In this document: one piece after another, positions 25,201 through 38,022 of the stretch | How the letters are laid out: each line of letters opens with the position of its first letter | Numbering within the stretch: position 1 is the stretch's first letter | Source: Prorocentrum cordatum | Taxonomy: Eukaryota > Sar > Dinophyceae > Prorocentrales > Prorocentraceae | NCBI GenBank assembly: GCA_963575745.1 | Contig: CAUYUJ010019608.1 | Location: 90,001-154,000, forward strand | DNA length: 64,000 nt | Reading direction: 5' to 3' | Program-made: the position numbers and the translations under genes | The notes under the pieces: generated by a model | Told to the model about the DNA's origin: nothing | The model's database searches: none | What the model saw: only the letters and a program-made list of their open reading frames with translations

Positions 25201-28015
25201 CCGCCCACCGAGTGACCTGAATCACTGATCGGCAAGAGTAGGACTCAGATTTCGCCGCCGACAAGAGGGGCTCCAAAAGGGTCCCCACAACGCGGAACTC
25301 AAAGAGGCCCCAGGAGCCTTGCACCACTAGAGGGCCCCCGAGACCACGAGCAGGATCCCAAGAGATGTAGAGCCCAAACAGAAGACCCTAGATCGGAGGA
25401 TGTCGGGGACGGTGGAAAATACATTGGAAACCCACGAAAAAAGACACACCCTGCTTGCCTCCAGGGTGCCCTGGGTTTCTTGGGTTTCGATGTTTCTGCC
25501 ATGGGAAGCGTAACGTTCCCACGCCAAAAATCACTGGACGGCCTGGGGTCTCAGGGTTGGGTTTCTTGTAGAACGTTTCTGATGGTCGAGCTCCCACTGC
25601 ACGAAGTCTGCTGCGTTCAGCTGGTTTAGGCTCCGCCGGTGGGGCGACCGCCTCAATACCCTGGTGCCTCCCTCGCCCGAACAGACAAGTTGCGTGCAGA
25701 CGATTCGCGAACCGTATCTTTGATATCACCCCCTGGACCATGGTTTCGTCAGCACGGACGGGCCGAGAACCCCTCAAGACGGCCTGATGCGCCTCAAGAG
25801 GGCTTTAGGGTGGCCTTCAGATTCGCCTTGGCGTTTCCAAACTGGTTCCCTCGGTAGAACTCAGAAACATCGCGCCCACCACGGCCCCGTGACCCCGACC
25901 AGCTCCCCACGGAGGCAAACAATACGAGCGAACGAACCATCACAACGGACAGATGTCTGGGCCTAGCTAAGACCAGGTGGAGGTGGCCATGGCCGCTTGA
26001 ATCTGGCACGTATGAAAAAAACATGCATTGGAACTGCGAGACGCGTAAGAAGTTACGACAGACCAATAAGCCCTGCCAATAATCCCTACCCATGGGGACC
26101 GCCAGAGGCCTCAGAGAGCCACATAAGACGAAGAAACGTCCAAGGATGAAGAGGAGGTAGGAGGAACGAGGACGGAGGAATGAGGGAGGAGAAAGGAAGG
26201 AGGAAGAAGAAAGAGGAGGAGAACGATGCTGCTAGGGGTTTGTACACCCACGTCGATTATGCGAATGCGCCTGCTTAGAACGGAGATTCTACTCGACCTC
26301 CAACCGTGCTGCGCTGTCACGGCGGCGTTTGCTGCAAGCAGCTGGAGATCTGCCATTCCACGCAATCCCGACGGACCCTTGCTCTTGCTCGCTGTGCTGC
26401 GATTGCTCGTTCTGAGTGCTGCGTTGCCGACCCTAAGACCGAAGAACAAGATTATTTGTCTGAAAACCTGGGGAAACCAAAAGTTATGGATACCTTTCCT
26501 CCTCGGAGATTTGGCGGGGTGCGCTCTGACCAGGGTTTCGAGGCGAATCCAGCGTTGGCAACGATGGCATCCGAAGATGTCCCAGAAGGAGAAAGCGGGG
26601 CGAGGGTAGCGGTACCGATATCTCGTCTTCCCCCAGAACGAGGGACTGGTAGCGGTATTGGGTACCTCTTCCCCCTCTGAGAGAAGCAGCATTCGTCTGG
26701 AAACCTGTTCGTCCACTGTGCAGGGAGCCCTGCGGCCGCCTCGCGCGAGGAGGAGGGGGCAGGAGGACGAAGCAGGGGGAGGGGGGAGCGGGAGGAAACG
26801 AGGAGCGGGAGGGATGAGGCCAGGAAGACGGGGGAGGATGATCAGAGGGAGAGGAACGGAGTGCTGAAAGCCCACCCGCGTAATAGGCGAAGTCATGCAG
26901 TACACGCACCCAAGGAGGCAGGGCAAGGCTGTTTAGTACATGCCCAGGGCCGTTTTGAAAAACCCCAGCAGAGATAGTAAGAGAAGGAGGAGCGGAGGAC
27001 AAGGAGCAAGAATGTCAGGGAGGCGGAGGAGGAGAAAAGAACGATGAGGAGGTCGGGCAGGGAAAAGGAAGGCGGGAGGTCGGTGCTGGGGGTGAGGATG
27101 GCGCAAGGAAGGGAGGGACCGACGGATAACAAATAGCTAACACCAAAACTCAGCTTTTGGAGGACTGCGAAAATTGCTTGGATCGGCGCTGGGCACCCAC
27201 TCACCGGCAAGCGAAGCGCGCCAGGGGCGTCGCCGGGGGCACCACCACGGGGGCCCAGCCATGATCCGAGCTATCCGCGCGAAGCTCCAACAATTTAATT
27301 GTATCCGATTCGAACCATGATTCGAACCATGATTAAGACCGAAAGCGGAAGCGTCGGTATCACTCTTGGTCTTCGTCTGGCTCGGTCTTTTACTTTGACA
27401 TGTTCGACAAATTCAACATATTTATACATTTCCCCGGAAAAGGCTTAAGCCTAAGGTTCTCTTGTAGTTCTGTTACCAAAGGCCACGTCTTTACTTGCGA
27501 CGGGCCGGCGAATTCACTTGCGAAGAATAACGAGGTCGAGCAGGGCTGGCGTATTACAAGTTGAGAATGTCCTGAACGAAACGCTGGTGTTTGAAATTCC
27601 GATCGATAAAACACACGGTACGGGACATATTTGGGACAGTGGCACGACTCCGTGCGTTTTTATGTGTGTTCACATAGACTGGCCCTTTCCAGGGGCACGA
27701 ACCCGTGTGCTTTTGAACATGTTTTTATAGATTGGCCCTCGCCAGGAGACCACGAGGACCCAGGTCACCCAGAGCTGGAACCACGTGTTTTTACTTGTCC
27801 AGGCCACCCAGTAGGGTATCGAACATGATTGTCCCGAACTGGAGCCACGTGTTTGTCCCACCCAGGAGGGTATCTAACATGATGGTCTCGGGCAAGGCCA
27901 CGTGTTTTAACGTGTCCAAGCTACTCAAGGGTGTATCTAACATGTTTGTCCCGACTTGGCACCACGTGTTTCCACGTGTCCAGGCCACCCAAGGGATACA
28001 TATATATATATATAT

Positions 28016-28055
<40 letters not shown>

Positions 28056-28882
28056 CCTGTGAGTTTAAGGAAGCTACAACCTAAGCATCAGCTCTGCTGG
28101 GGGGGGGCTGGGGGGGCTCTGCCGGGGTTTTCATTCCCCCCCCCCGGGAATCCCAAGCCGCCCAAAGACGGGCCAAAAGGGGCCCAGGAGGCCACCAAGA
28201 CGGTCCAGGAGGCGCCCGAAACGGCCCAAGAGCGCTCCTGGTCGCCCAAGGTGGCCTGAAGACGGCCCAAGAGGCCTCCAAGACGCCTCAAGGAGATCCC
28301 AAGAGGACCCCCAAGAGGGCCCCAAGAGGGTACATTAATAAAGTTGCTAATAGGTTTTGAAGCATTTTAACATTATTTCCTTTTCCGTCTTAGAAGCGCC
28401 GGAGACGGTCCAAGAGGCCCCCAAGATCGCCCCAAGACAGCCCAAGAGACCCCCAAGAGGAGCCAAGACGGTCCAAGAGGACCCCAATATAGCCCTGGAG
28501 GCCCCCCAAGACGGCCCCGAGAGGCACCCAAGATGGCCTCAAGAGGGTGAACCCGAACGGACCCTTCTAGTCCTCCACCCGAAGATGACCCGAAGAGCCC
28601 CCAAGATGCCCCCGAGGCGCCCCCAAGGGGCCCCCAGAGGCCCCCAAGAGGTCCCCAAGAGGCCCCCAAGAGGACCCCGAGAGGACCCCAGGAGGCCCCA
28701 AAGGCCCCCAAGAAGCCCCAAGAACCAAGAGGCCCCAAGAGGCGCTCACTCGCGTGCTGCCAGGCCAGAGGTGCACGGCCTGACTTGGTATTGCTCGGAG
28801 GCGAAAGCGATGAACGAAAAACCTTCCACCCGTCGCCGTCACCAGTCGTCGGTCGTCGGCCGTCGGCAGCCGTTCGCCGTCA

Positions 28883-28962
<80 letters not shown>

Positions 28963-31900
28963 TTCGTCGTCATTAACTCCTTCGTCGGTCGTCGTCGGAA
29001 TTATCCCGCTCGTCAACCGTTGGTCGTCCGTTGTCGTCGTCACCGTCCATGTCCACAACAATAGCATCAGGAGCGCCCCGGATCGACGGCACTGGCCGGA
29101 GGCCACTACAAATATCATGTATGCCCCGAGCAAGGACCACGTGTTTCAACGTTGTCCAAGCTACTCAGGGGTGTATCTAACATGTTTGTCCCGAATTGGC
29201 ACCACGTGTTTTTTACGTGTCAAGGCCACCCAGAGGGATATCTAACGTGGATGTCCCGAGCAATGATCACGTGTTTAAACGTGTCCAGACGACATAAGGG
29301 TGTCTCGAACACGGTTGCCCAGAGCTGGCACCACGTGTGTTTACGTGTCTGCGCTACTCAGGGGTGTATATAACATGGTGGTCCCGAGCTGGCACCACGT
29401 GGTTTTACGTGTCCAGGGCACCCAGGAGTGTATCTAACATGGTTGCCCAAAGCTGGATCCATGTGTTTTGACTTGTCCAAGCCACCCAATGGGGTATCTA
29501 ACATGATTGTTGTGTGCTGGAACCGCGTGTTTTTATGTGTCCAGGCCGCCCAGAGGGGCATCTAGCATGCGTCGGGCCCAACGCCGAATGATCAGGAAAA
29601 ACACGGGAGGCCGAAACCCGCTGCCCGAGCACATATCCCAATACAGAAAAAGTTGCTCTGGGCAGGGGGTGGCGCTGTGGGGGCCTCTCCAGGGGAGACA
29701 TGGCGAGGATGTCTCGAGCGGGAGCACGAATTCAGCGTATCCAGGCCACGCAAAGGGGGTATCTAACATGGTTGTCCCCAGATGGGACTGCGTGTTGTTA
29801 CATGTCCAGGCCACCCAAAGGGAATCCAACATGGTTGCCCGAGCTGGAACCATGTGGTTTTACATGTCCAGGCCACCCAAAAGTGTATCTAATATGGTTG
29901 ACCCGAGCTGGAACCACGTGTTTTTACGTGTCCACACCACGCAAAAATATATCTCACATGGTTACCCTAAGCTTGTACCACGTGTTTTTTACGTGTCCAG
30001 GCCACCCAGGTGGGTATCTAACATGGCTGTCCCGAGCAAGGACCCTGTGTTGTAACGTGTCCAGGCTACTCAGCGGTGTGTCTAAGACGTATCGAGGCCA
30101 CGTGTTTTGACGTATCGAGGCCACCCAGAAGGATATCTAACATGGTTGCCCTGAGCAATGATCACGTGTTTTAACGTGTCCAGGCCACCCAAGGGTGTAT
30201 CTAGCATGGTTGCCCAGAGCTGGCACCATGTTCCCGGAAAGGGCTCCGTCCCAGTGTTCTCTTTTAGTAGGTAAACCTGTCCCCGGTGCCATGCGGGAGG
30301 TGGGCCGGCGGAATTATTTCCTGGTAATTTTCCAGGTCGAGGTGGGCCGGCAGAATTAATTTGGAGGATGTCTCGAGCGAAACGCTTGTTGTTCAGAATT
30401 TGTTGAGGATGTCTCGAGCGAAGCGCTGGTTTTGCAGAGTTGGGGGTGTCTCGAGTGAAACGTTTGTTTTTTTGTAGAATGTGTTAAAGATTTCTCAAGC
30501 GAAACGCTGGTTTTGCAGAGCCGACCGCGACGCGGAAAAGCGCCCCGCGCGCAGGAATTCCGAGGATGTCTCGCGCGTGCCGCGTCCCGCGCGCAGGAAT
30601 TTCGAGGATGTCTCGACAGATTCGCTTGTTTTTAGGATTTCCTGATGTTTTGGCAGGAAGTCTCATCCGAAATGCTTGTTTTTCATAATTTGTTGAGGAT
30701 GTCTCGGGCGAAACGCTGGTTTTGCAAAATTGGGGAATGTCTCGAGCGGGGGCCTCGTGAAGGGCCAGAGAATTCACAGGATTTCTCAGGCGAAATGCTT
30801 GTTTTCACGTCGCGCTCGCAGGAATTCCGAGGATATCTCGCGCGTGCCGCGTCCCGCGCGCAGGAATTTCGAGGATGTCTAACCTAATTCGCTGGTTTTG
30901 CTAGGACTTCTTTGAATTTTGGCAGGATGTCTCGAGCGAAACGCTGTTTTTTTTCTAATAATTTATTGAGGATGTCTGTGGCGAAACGCTAGTTTTGCAA
31001 AATTGAAGGATGTCTCGAGCGCGGGCCTCGTGGGGGGCTATAATTCAAAGGTTGTCTCAAGCGAAATTCTTGTTTTCACGTGCCGCTAGCAGGAATTCTA
31101 ATGATGTCTCGCGCGTGCCGCGTCCCGCTCGCAGGAATTCCGAGGATGTCTCGACTAATTTGTTTCTTGTGCAAAGATTTCTTCGGATTGTGGCAGGATG
31201 TCTCGAGCGAAATGCTTGTGTTCCTTAATTTGTTGAGGATGGCTCGAGCGAAACGCTGGATTTGGAAAATTGGAGAATGTCTCAAGCGGGGGCCTCGTGG
31301 GCAGCCAGAATTCAGAGGATGTCTCAGGCGAAATGCTTGTTTTCACGTCCCGCTCGCAAGAATTCCAATGATGTCTCGTGCGTGCCGCGTCCCGCGCGCA
31401 GGAATTTCGAGGATGTCTCGACAAATTCGTTTTTTGTGCCAGGAGTTCCTTGAATTTTGGCAGGACTTGTTTTTCAGAATGTGTCGAGGATGTCTGTGGC
31501 GAAACGCTAGTTTTGCAAGATTAGGGGATGTCTCGAGCGGGGGCCTCGTGGGGGGCCAGAATTCAAAGGATGCCGCAGGCGAAATGGTTGTTTTCACATC
31601 ACGCTCGCGGGAATTCCGAGGATGTCTCGCGCGTGCTGCGTCCCGTGCGCAGGATTTTTGAGGATGTCTCCACGATGTTGCTTGTTCTCCCAGGACTTCT
31701 TTTGATGTTGACAGGATGTCTCGAGCGAAACGCTTGTCCCCAGCACGTTCCGTAGCGTGTTCCCTTGGCACGCCCCGCAGTGCGTCCCTACGGTACGTCC
31801 CCCGGCACGTCGCCTGGCGCGTCCCTTGAGACGTTCCGCGGCGCGTCCTCCTGGCATGTCCCCCTGTCAATTAGCTCTGGGGCAGCTACTATGTGTTCAG

Positions 31901-34900
31901 ACAGCTCGAGCTGAAGATCCAGATCAATTCGGTCAGGACTCGGATGCAAAGGAGGACTCGATCCACGACGCTGTAGAGCACAATCGCGGCATGGCACATC
32001 GCAGTTCAGCACGGCACAGCACAGCACAGACTTCGGCACGGTACATCAAAATCGATACACTCAGCATTGCAACTTGGCACGTTCCTTGGCACGTTCCCCG
32101 GGGCGTCCCTTGAAGAGTCCCCCTGGCACGTCGCGTGGCGCGTCCCCTGGCACATCCCGTGGCACATCCATTGGCACGTTCCGTAGCGCGTCCCCTTGGC
32201 ACGTCCCGCGGTGCGACCCCGTGGCACGTCCCCTGGCACGTCGCCTGGCGCGTCCCTTTGAGCGTTTCGCGACGCGTCCTCCTGGCATGTTCCCCCGTCA
32301 ATTAGCTCTGGGGCAGCTACTATGTGTTCAGGCAGCTCGAGCTGAAGATCCAGATCAGTTCGGTCAGGACTCGGATGCAAAGGAGGACTCGATCCACGAC
32401 GCTGTAGAGCACAATCGCGGCATGGCACATCGCAATTCAGCACGGCGCAACACAGCACAGACCTCGGCACGGTACATCGAAATCGATGCACTCAGCATTG
32501 CATTGGCCCGTCGCCCAATCAGGTGTCTTTGACACGGTGCCATGTCTTACATTTCTATATTTCTTTCCGGATTCGTGGGTCGATCATGTTTTTAACGTGT
32601 CCAGGCCACCCAGGGGTGTATCCAACATGGTCCCGAGCTGGCACCACGTTGTTTTACGTGCCCAGGCCGCCCAAGGCGGTATTTAACATGGCGGAGCCAG
32701 GTGATTGAACTTGTCCAAGCCACTTATAGGGGAATCTAGCATGGGCCTCCTGGGGCCTTCCTGGGGGCCTGGAACGGACATCTAACATGAAGATATGTTG
32801 AGCATGTCTCGAGAGAACTAATTGTTTTCACGTGTCCAGTTCGCCCAGGCGGATGTCTAGCATGAAGATGTGTTGAATGTGTGTTAAGCGAAACGCGTGT
32901 TTGCACGTGCCCAGGTCGCCCAGGCGGATGCCTAGCATGAGGATTTGGGCAGGATGTCTGGAGCGAAACGCTTGTCCACAGCACGGTCCGTAGCGCGTCC
33001 CCTTGGCACGTCCCGCGGTGCGTCCCTGTGACACGTCCCCTGGCACGTCGCCTGGCGCGTCCCTTGAGACGTTCCGCGACGCGTCCTCCTGGAATGTTCC
33101 CCTGTCAGTTAACTCAGGGGCAGCTACTATTTGATAAGGCAGCTCGAACTTAAGATCCAGATCAATTCGGTCAGGACACGGATGCCAAGGAGGACTGGAT
33201 TCACAAAGCTGTAGAGCACAATCGCGGCAAGGCACATCGCAATTCGACACGGCGCAGCACAGCACAGCCCAAGGCACATCAAGATCGATACTCGGCATTG
33301 CAACCTGGCGCATTCCCTGGCACGTTCCGTGGCGCGTCCCATGGCGAGTCCCCCTGGCACGTCGCGCGGCGCGTCCTCTGGCACGTCCCGTCGCACGTCC
33401 ATTGGCACGTTCCGTAATTAGCGTGTCCCCTCGGCACGTCCCGCGGTGCGTCCCCATGGCACCTCCCATGGCACGTTGCTTGGCGCGTCCCTTGGGACGT
33501 TCCGCGGCGCGTCCTCATAGCAGATCCCCCTGTCAATTAACTCAGGGGCAGCTACTATTTGCTCAGGCAGCTCGAAGTTAAGATACAGATCAGTTCGGTC
33601 AGGACTCGGATGCAAAGGAGGACTCGATCCACAACGCTGTAAAGCACAATCGCGGCATGGCACATCGCAGTTCAGCACGGCGCAGCACAGTACAGCCCTC
33701 GGCACGGTACATCAAGATCGATACACTCAGCATTGCATTTGCCCGTCGCCCAATCAAGTGTCTTGGAAACGTTGCCATGCCCTACATGTCTATATTCCTT
33801 GCTGGGTTCGTGGGTCGATCATGTTTCTCGGAAAGGGCGCCGGACCAGGGTTCTCTTTTAGTACGTTTATTCCCCCCGGAATCGACTTGAAGAGGGCTGG
33901 CGAAATTGTTCAACAATAAATAACGAAGTCGAAGAGGGCCTGCGAATTAGAATTTAAGGATGTCCCGAGCGAAACGCTGGTTTTTGAAATTCCGATCCGT
34001 AAAACACAAGGTAAAGTAAGCATTCAGGAGTGCGGACGCAGCGGAATTTGCAAGGGATCGTGGCCCTGGGAGCGCGGACGCAGCTTAGTTCACCAGGAAT
34101 CGTGGCCCTGGGAGCGCGGACGCAGCTAGGGTTGTCAGGGATCGTGTCATAGAGAGGACGCAGCGTAATTTACAAGGGATCGTGACCCTGGAAGCGCGGG
34201 CGCAGCGCAATTTACAATGCATCGTGGCCCTGGGAGCGCGGACGCAGCGTAATTTAGAATGGATAGTGGCCCTGGGGGGGCTGACACAATGTAATTTACT
34301 GGTGAACGTGGCCCTGGGAGCGCGGACACAATGCAATTCACGAGGGAGCGCGGCTTGGGAGCGAGGACGCAGCGTAGTTTACATAAGATCGTGGCCCAGG
34401 GAGAGCGGAGGCAGCGTAATGTGCAAGGGATCTTGGCCCTGGGAGCTCGCGGACGTAGCGTAATTTACAATGCATCGTGGCCCTGGGAGCGCGGACGCAA
34501 CGTAATTTACTAAGGATTGTTGCCCTGGGGGCGCTGACGCAGCGTAATTTACTTGTCAACGTGGCCCTGGGATCGCGGACACAGCGTAATTCACGAGAGA
34601 GTTGCCCTGGGAGCGCGGACGCAGGGTAGTTTACATGGGCTCGTGGTCCAGGGAGAGCGGAGGCAGTGTAATTTACAAGGGATCGTGGCCCCGGGAGCGC
34701 GGACGCAGCGTAATTTACGATGGATCGTGGCCCTGGGAGCGCGGACGCATCGCAATTTACTAACGATCCTGGCCCTGGGTCAGGGACGTCCCGCGGCACG
34801 TTCCCTGACGCGTACCCTGACACGTTCCCTGGCGCGTCGCCTGGCACATTCCCCCTGGCACGTCCCGTCGCACGTCCATTGGCACGTTCCGTAGCGCGTC

Positions 34901-36125
34901 CCCTTGGCACGTCCAGCGGTGCGTCTCCATGGCACGTCCCCTGGCACGTCGCTTGGCGCGTCCCTTGGGATTGGGACGTTCCGCCTCGCGTCCTCATGGC
35001 ATGGTCTCCTGTCAAGTAACTCTGGGGGAACTACGATTTGCTCAGGCAGCTCGAACTTACGATCCAGATCAGTCCGGATAGGACTCGGATGCAAAAGGAG
35101 CACTCGATCCACAACGCTGTCGAGCACAATCGCGGCATGGCACATCGCGGTTCAGCATGGCGCAGCACAGCACAGCCCAAGGCACGGTACATCAAGATCG
35201 ATACACTCAGCCTTGCAACCTGGCGCATTCCCTGGCACGTTCCGTGGCGCGTCCCATGGCGAGTCCACCTGGCACGTCGCGCGGCGCGTCCATTGGCACG
35301 TTCCGTAGCGCGTCCCTTTGGCACGTCCCGCGGTGCGTCCCCTGGCACGTCTCCTTGCACGTCCCCTGGTGCGTTCCTTGGGACGTTCCGCGGCGCGCCC
35401 CCTGGCGTGCCCACCTGTCAATTAGCTCTGGGGCAGCTACTAGTTGCTCAGGCAGCTCGAAGTTAAGATACAGATCAGTCCGGATAGGACTCGGATGCAA
35501 AAGGAGCACTCGATCCACAACGCTGTCGAGCACAATCGCGGCATGGCACATCGCGGTTCAGCACGGCGCAACACAGCACAGCCCTCGGCACGGTACATCA
35601 AGATCGATAAACTCGACATTGCAATTGCCCGTCGCCCAATCAAGTGTCTTGGAAACGTTGCCATGCTCTACGTTTATATATTCCTTGGTTACGGCGGCAG
35701 GCTTGGACACGACAGCGTGCATTCGGTACGCATTTGAGCAAACCTGAGGAACTGGATGATAGAAAAACACGTTTCTGAATTCCTTTCGAGGTTCGTGGGT
35801 CGATCGTGTTAGCCGATAATACTCAGAACGTGTGTTAGCGCCAAAATGTGGTTGCCCTCCGAGGCCCTTCACTACGACGAAGGTGGTGTGACCGACTGGT
35901 GAGGTTGAACGGGGTAAACACACATTGGGCTAAAACACTTCCTGCTGATTAATAAATTAGCCGAGAGCTGGCACAATACCGACCTGATCGGGACATCCGT
36001 GTGCGGCTCCTGGCCCCAGAGCGCGCGGACGGGGGCGGCACCCAGGTCCTCCTCGTGGCCCTTGATCTCGGTCCCGAGGCGGGCGCTCCTGCCGCTGAGT
36101 AGCAGCAGTAGTAGTAGTAGTAGTT

Positions 36126-36171
<46 letters not shown>

Positions 36172-36244
36172 CAGTAGTAGTAGTAGTAGTAGTAGCCGTA
36201 GCAGTAGTAGTAGTAGTAGTAGTAGTAGTAGTCTGAAGCTAAGC

Positions 36245-36330
<86 letters not shown>

Positions 36331-36599
36331 CAGTAGTAATAGTAGTAGTAGTAGTAGTAGTAATCGTAGTAGTAGTAGTAATAGGCGAAGAAGTCGTAGC
36401 CGTAGTAGTCGTAGTAGTAGTTCTTGTAGTCGTAGTAGTCGTAGTAGTAGTAGTAGTAGTAGCAGTAGTAGTAGTAGTAGTAGCAGTAGCAGTAGCAGTA
36501 GCAGTGGTAGTGGTAGTGGTAGTCGTAGTAGTACTGGTCGTAGTCGTCGTAGTAGTGATGGTATTAGTACTAGTAATAGTACTACGAGTAGTGGTAGTC

Positions 36600-36651
<52 letters not shown>

Positions 36652-37509
36652 TAGTAGTAGTAGTAGTAGTAGTCGTAGCAATTGTACAAAAAAAGTGCTA
36701 GAGGACGGTGGTCGGTAAGTAGTAGTCGTAGCAGTAGGTCGTCGTAGTAGTAGTAGTAGTAGTAGTAGTAGTAATAGAAATGGCAATCGTCGTCGCAAAC
36801 ATAACAATAGCAGGTGCAGGAGAAGCGGTAGCAGCAGCAGTAGTAGTAGTAGTGGCAGTAGCAGTAGCAGTAGTAGAGTAGTGGTAGTAGTAGTAGTAGT
36901 AGTAGCAGTAGTAGTAGCAGTAGTAGTAGTAGTGGTAGTAGTAGTAGTAGTAGTCGTGGTAGTAGTAGTAGTAGTAGTACTAGTAGTAGTAATAGTAGCA
37001 GCAGTAGTAGTAGTAGCCGTCGCCGTCGTAGTAATAGTCGAAGAAGTAGTAACACGAGTAGTAGTAGTCGTAGGCGTCGTCGTCGTAGTATTCCTCGCAC
37101 TAGTCGTCGTACTCGTAGTACTAGTAGTAGCAGTAGCCCGTAGTCGTAGTCATAGTCGTAGAAATAGAAGCAATACTAGTACTCGTAGTAGTCGTATTAT
37201 TATTAATAGTAATAGGAATCGTTGTCGTAGTACTAGTAGTAGTAGTAGTAATAATTCATGTAGTAGTGGTATTAATAATGGTGGTAATAGTAGTAAGAGT
37301 GGAAGTCGTAGTAGTCGCAGTCGTAGTAGTACAGGTCGTAGTCAACGTCGTCGTCGTAGTAGTAGTTATCGTGATATCAGTAATTGGAAACAGTAGTAGT
37401 AATTGTGGTTCTTGAAGCAGTAGTAGTAGTAGCAGTGGTGGTAGTAGTCGTAGAGTACTAGTAGTTGTAATTGGTGATAGTCGTAGTAGAAGCAGTAGTA
37501 GCTATAGCC

Positions 37510-37545
<36 letters not shown>

Positions 37546-37592
37546 CTAGTAGTACTAGTAGTAGTAGTAGTAGTAGTGATGGACGTAGTAGC

Positions 37593-37630
<38 letters not shown>

Positions 37631-37873
37631 TAGTAGTGGTAGCTGTGGTAATAGTAGTAGTCGTAGTCGTAGCCGTAGTAAAAGTAGTCGCAGTCGTAGT
37701 AGTAGTACTGGTAGTAGTAGTAGTAGTAGTAGTAAAAGTAGTAGTAGCAGTAGTAGTAGTAGTAGTAGTAGTGGTAGTAGAATTTACGAGTAGTAGTAGT
37801 ATTAGTATTATTATTAGTAGTAATAGTAGTAGTAATAGTAGTAGTAGTAATAATAATGAAAGCGGGAGTAGTA

Positions 37874-37911
<38 letters not shown>

Positions 37912-37991
37912 TAGCAGTAGTAGTAGTCGTCGTCGTAGTAGTAGTAGTAGAAGAAGAAGTCGTAGAAGTAGTAGTAGTAGTAGTACAATTA

Positions 37992-38022
<31 letters not shown>

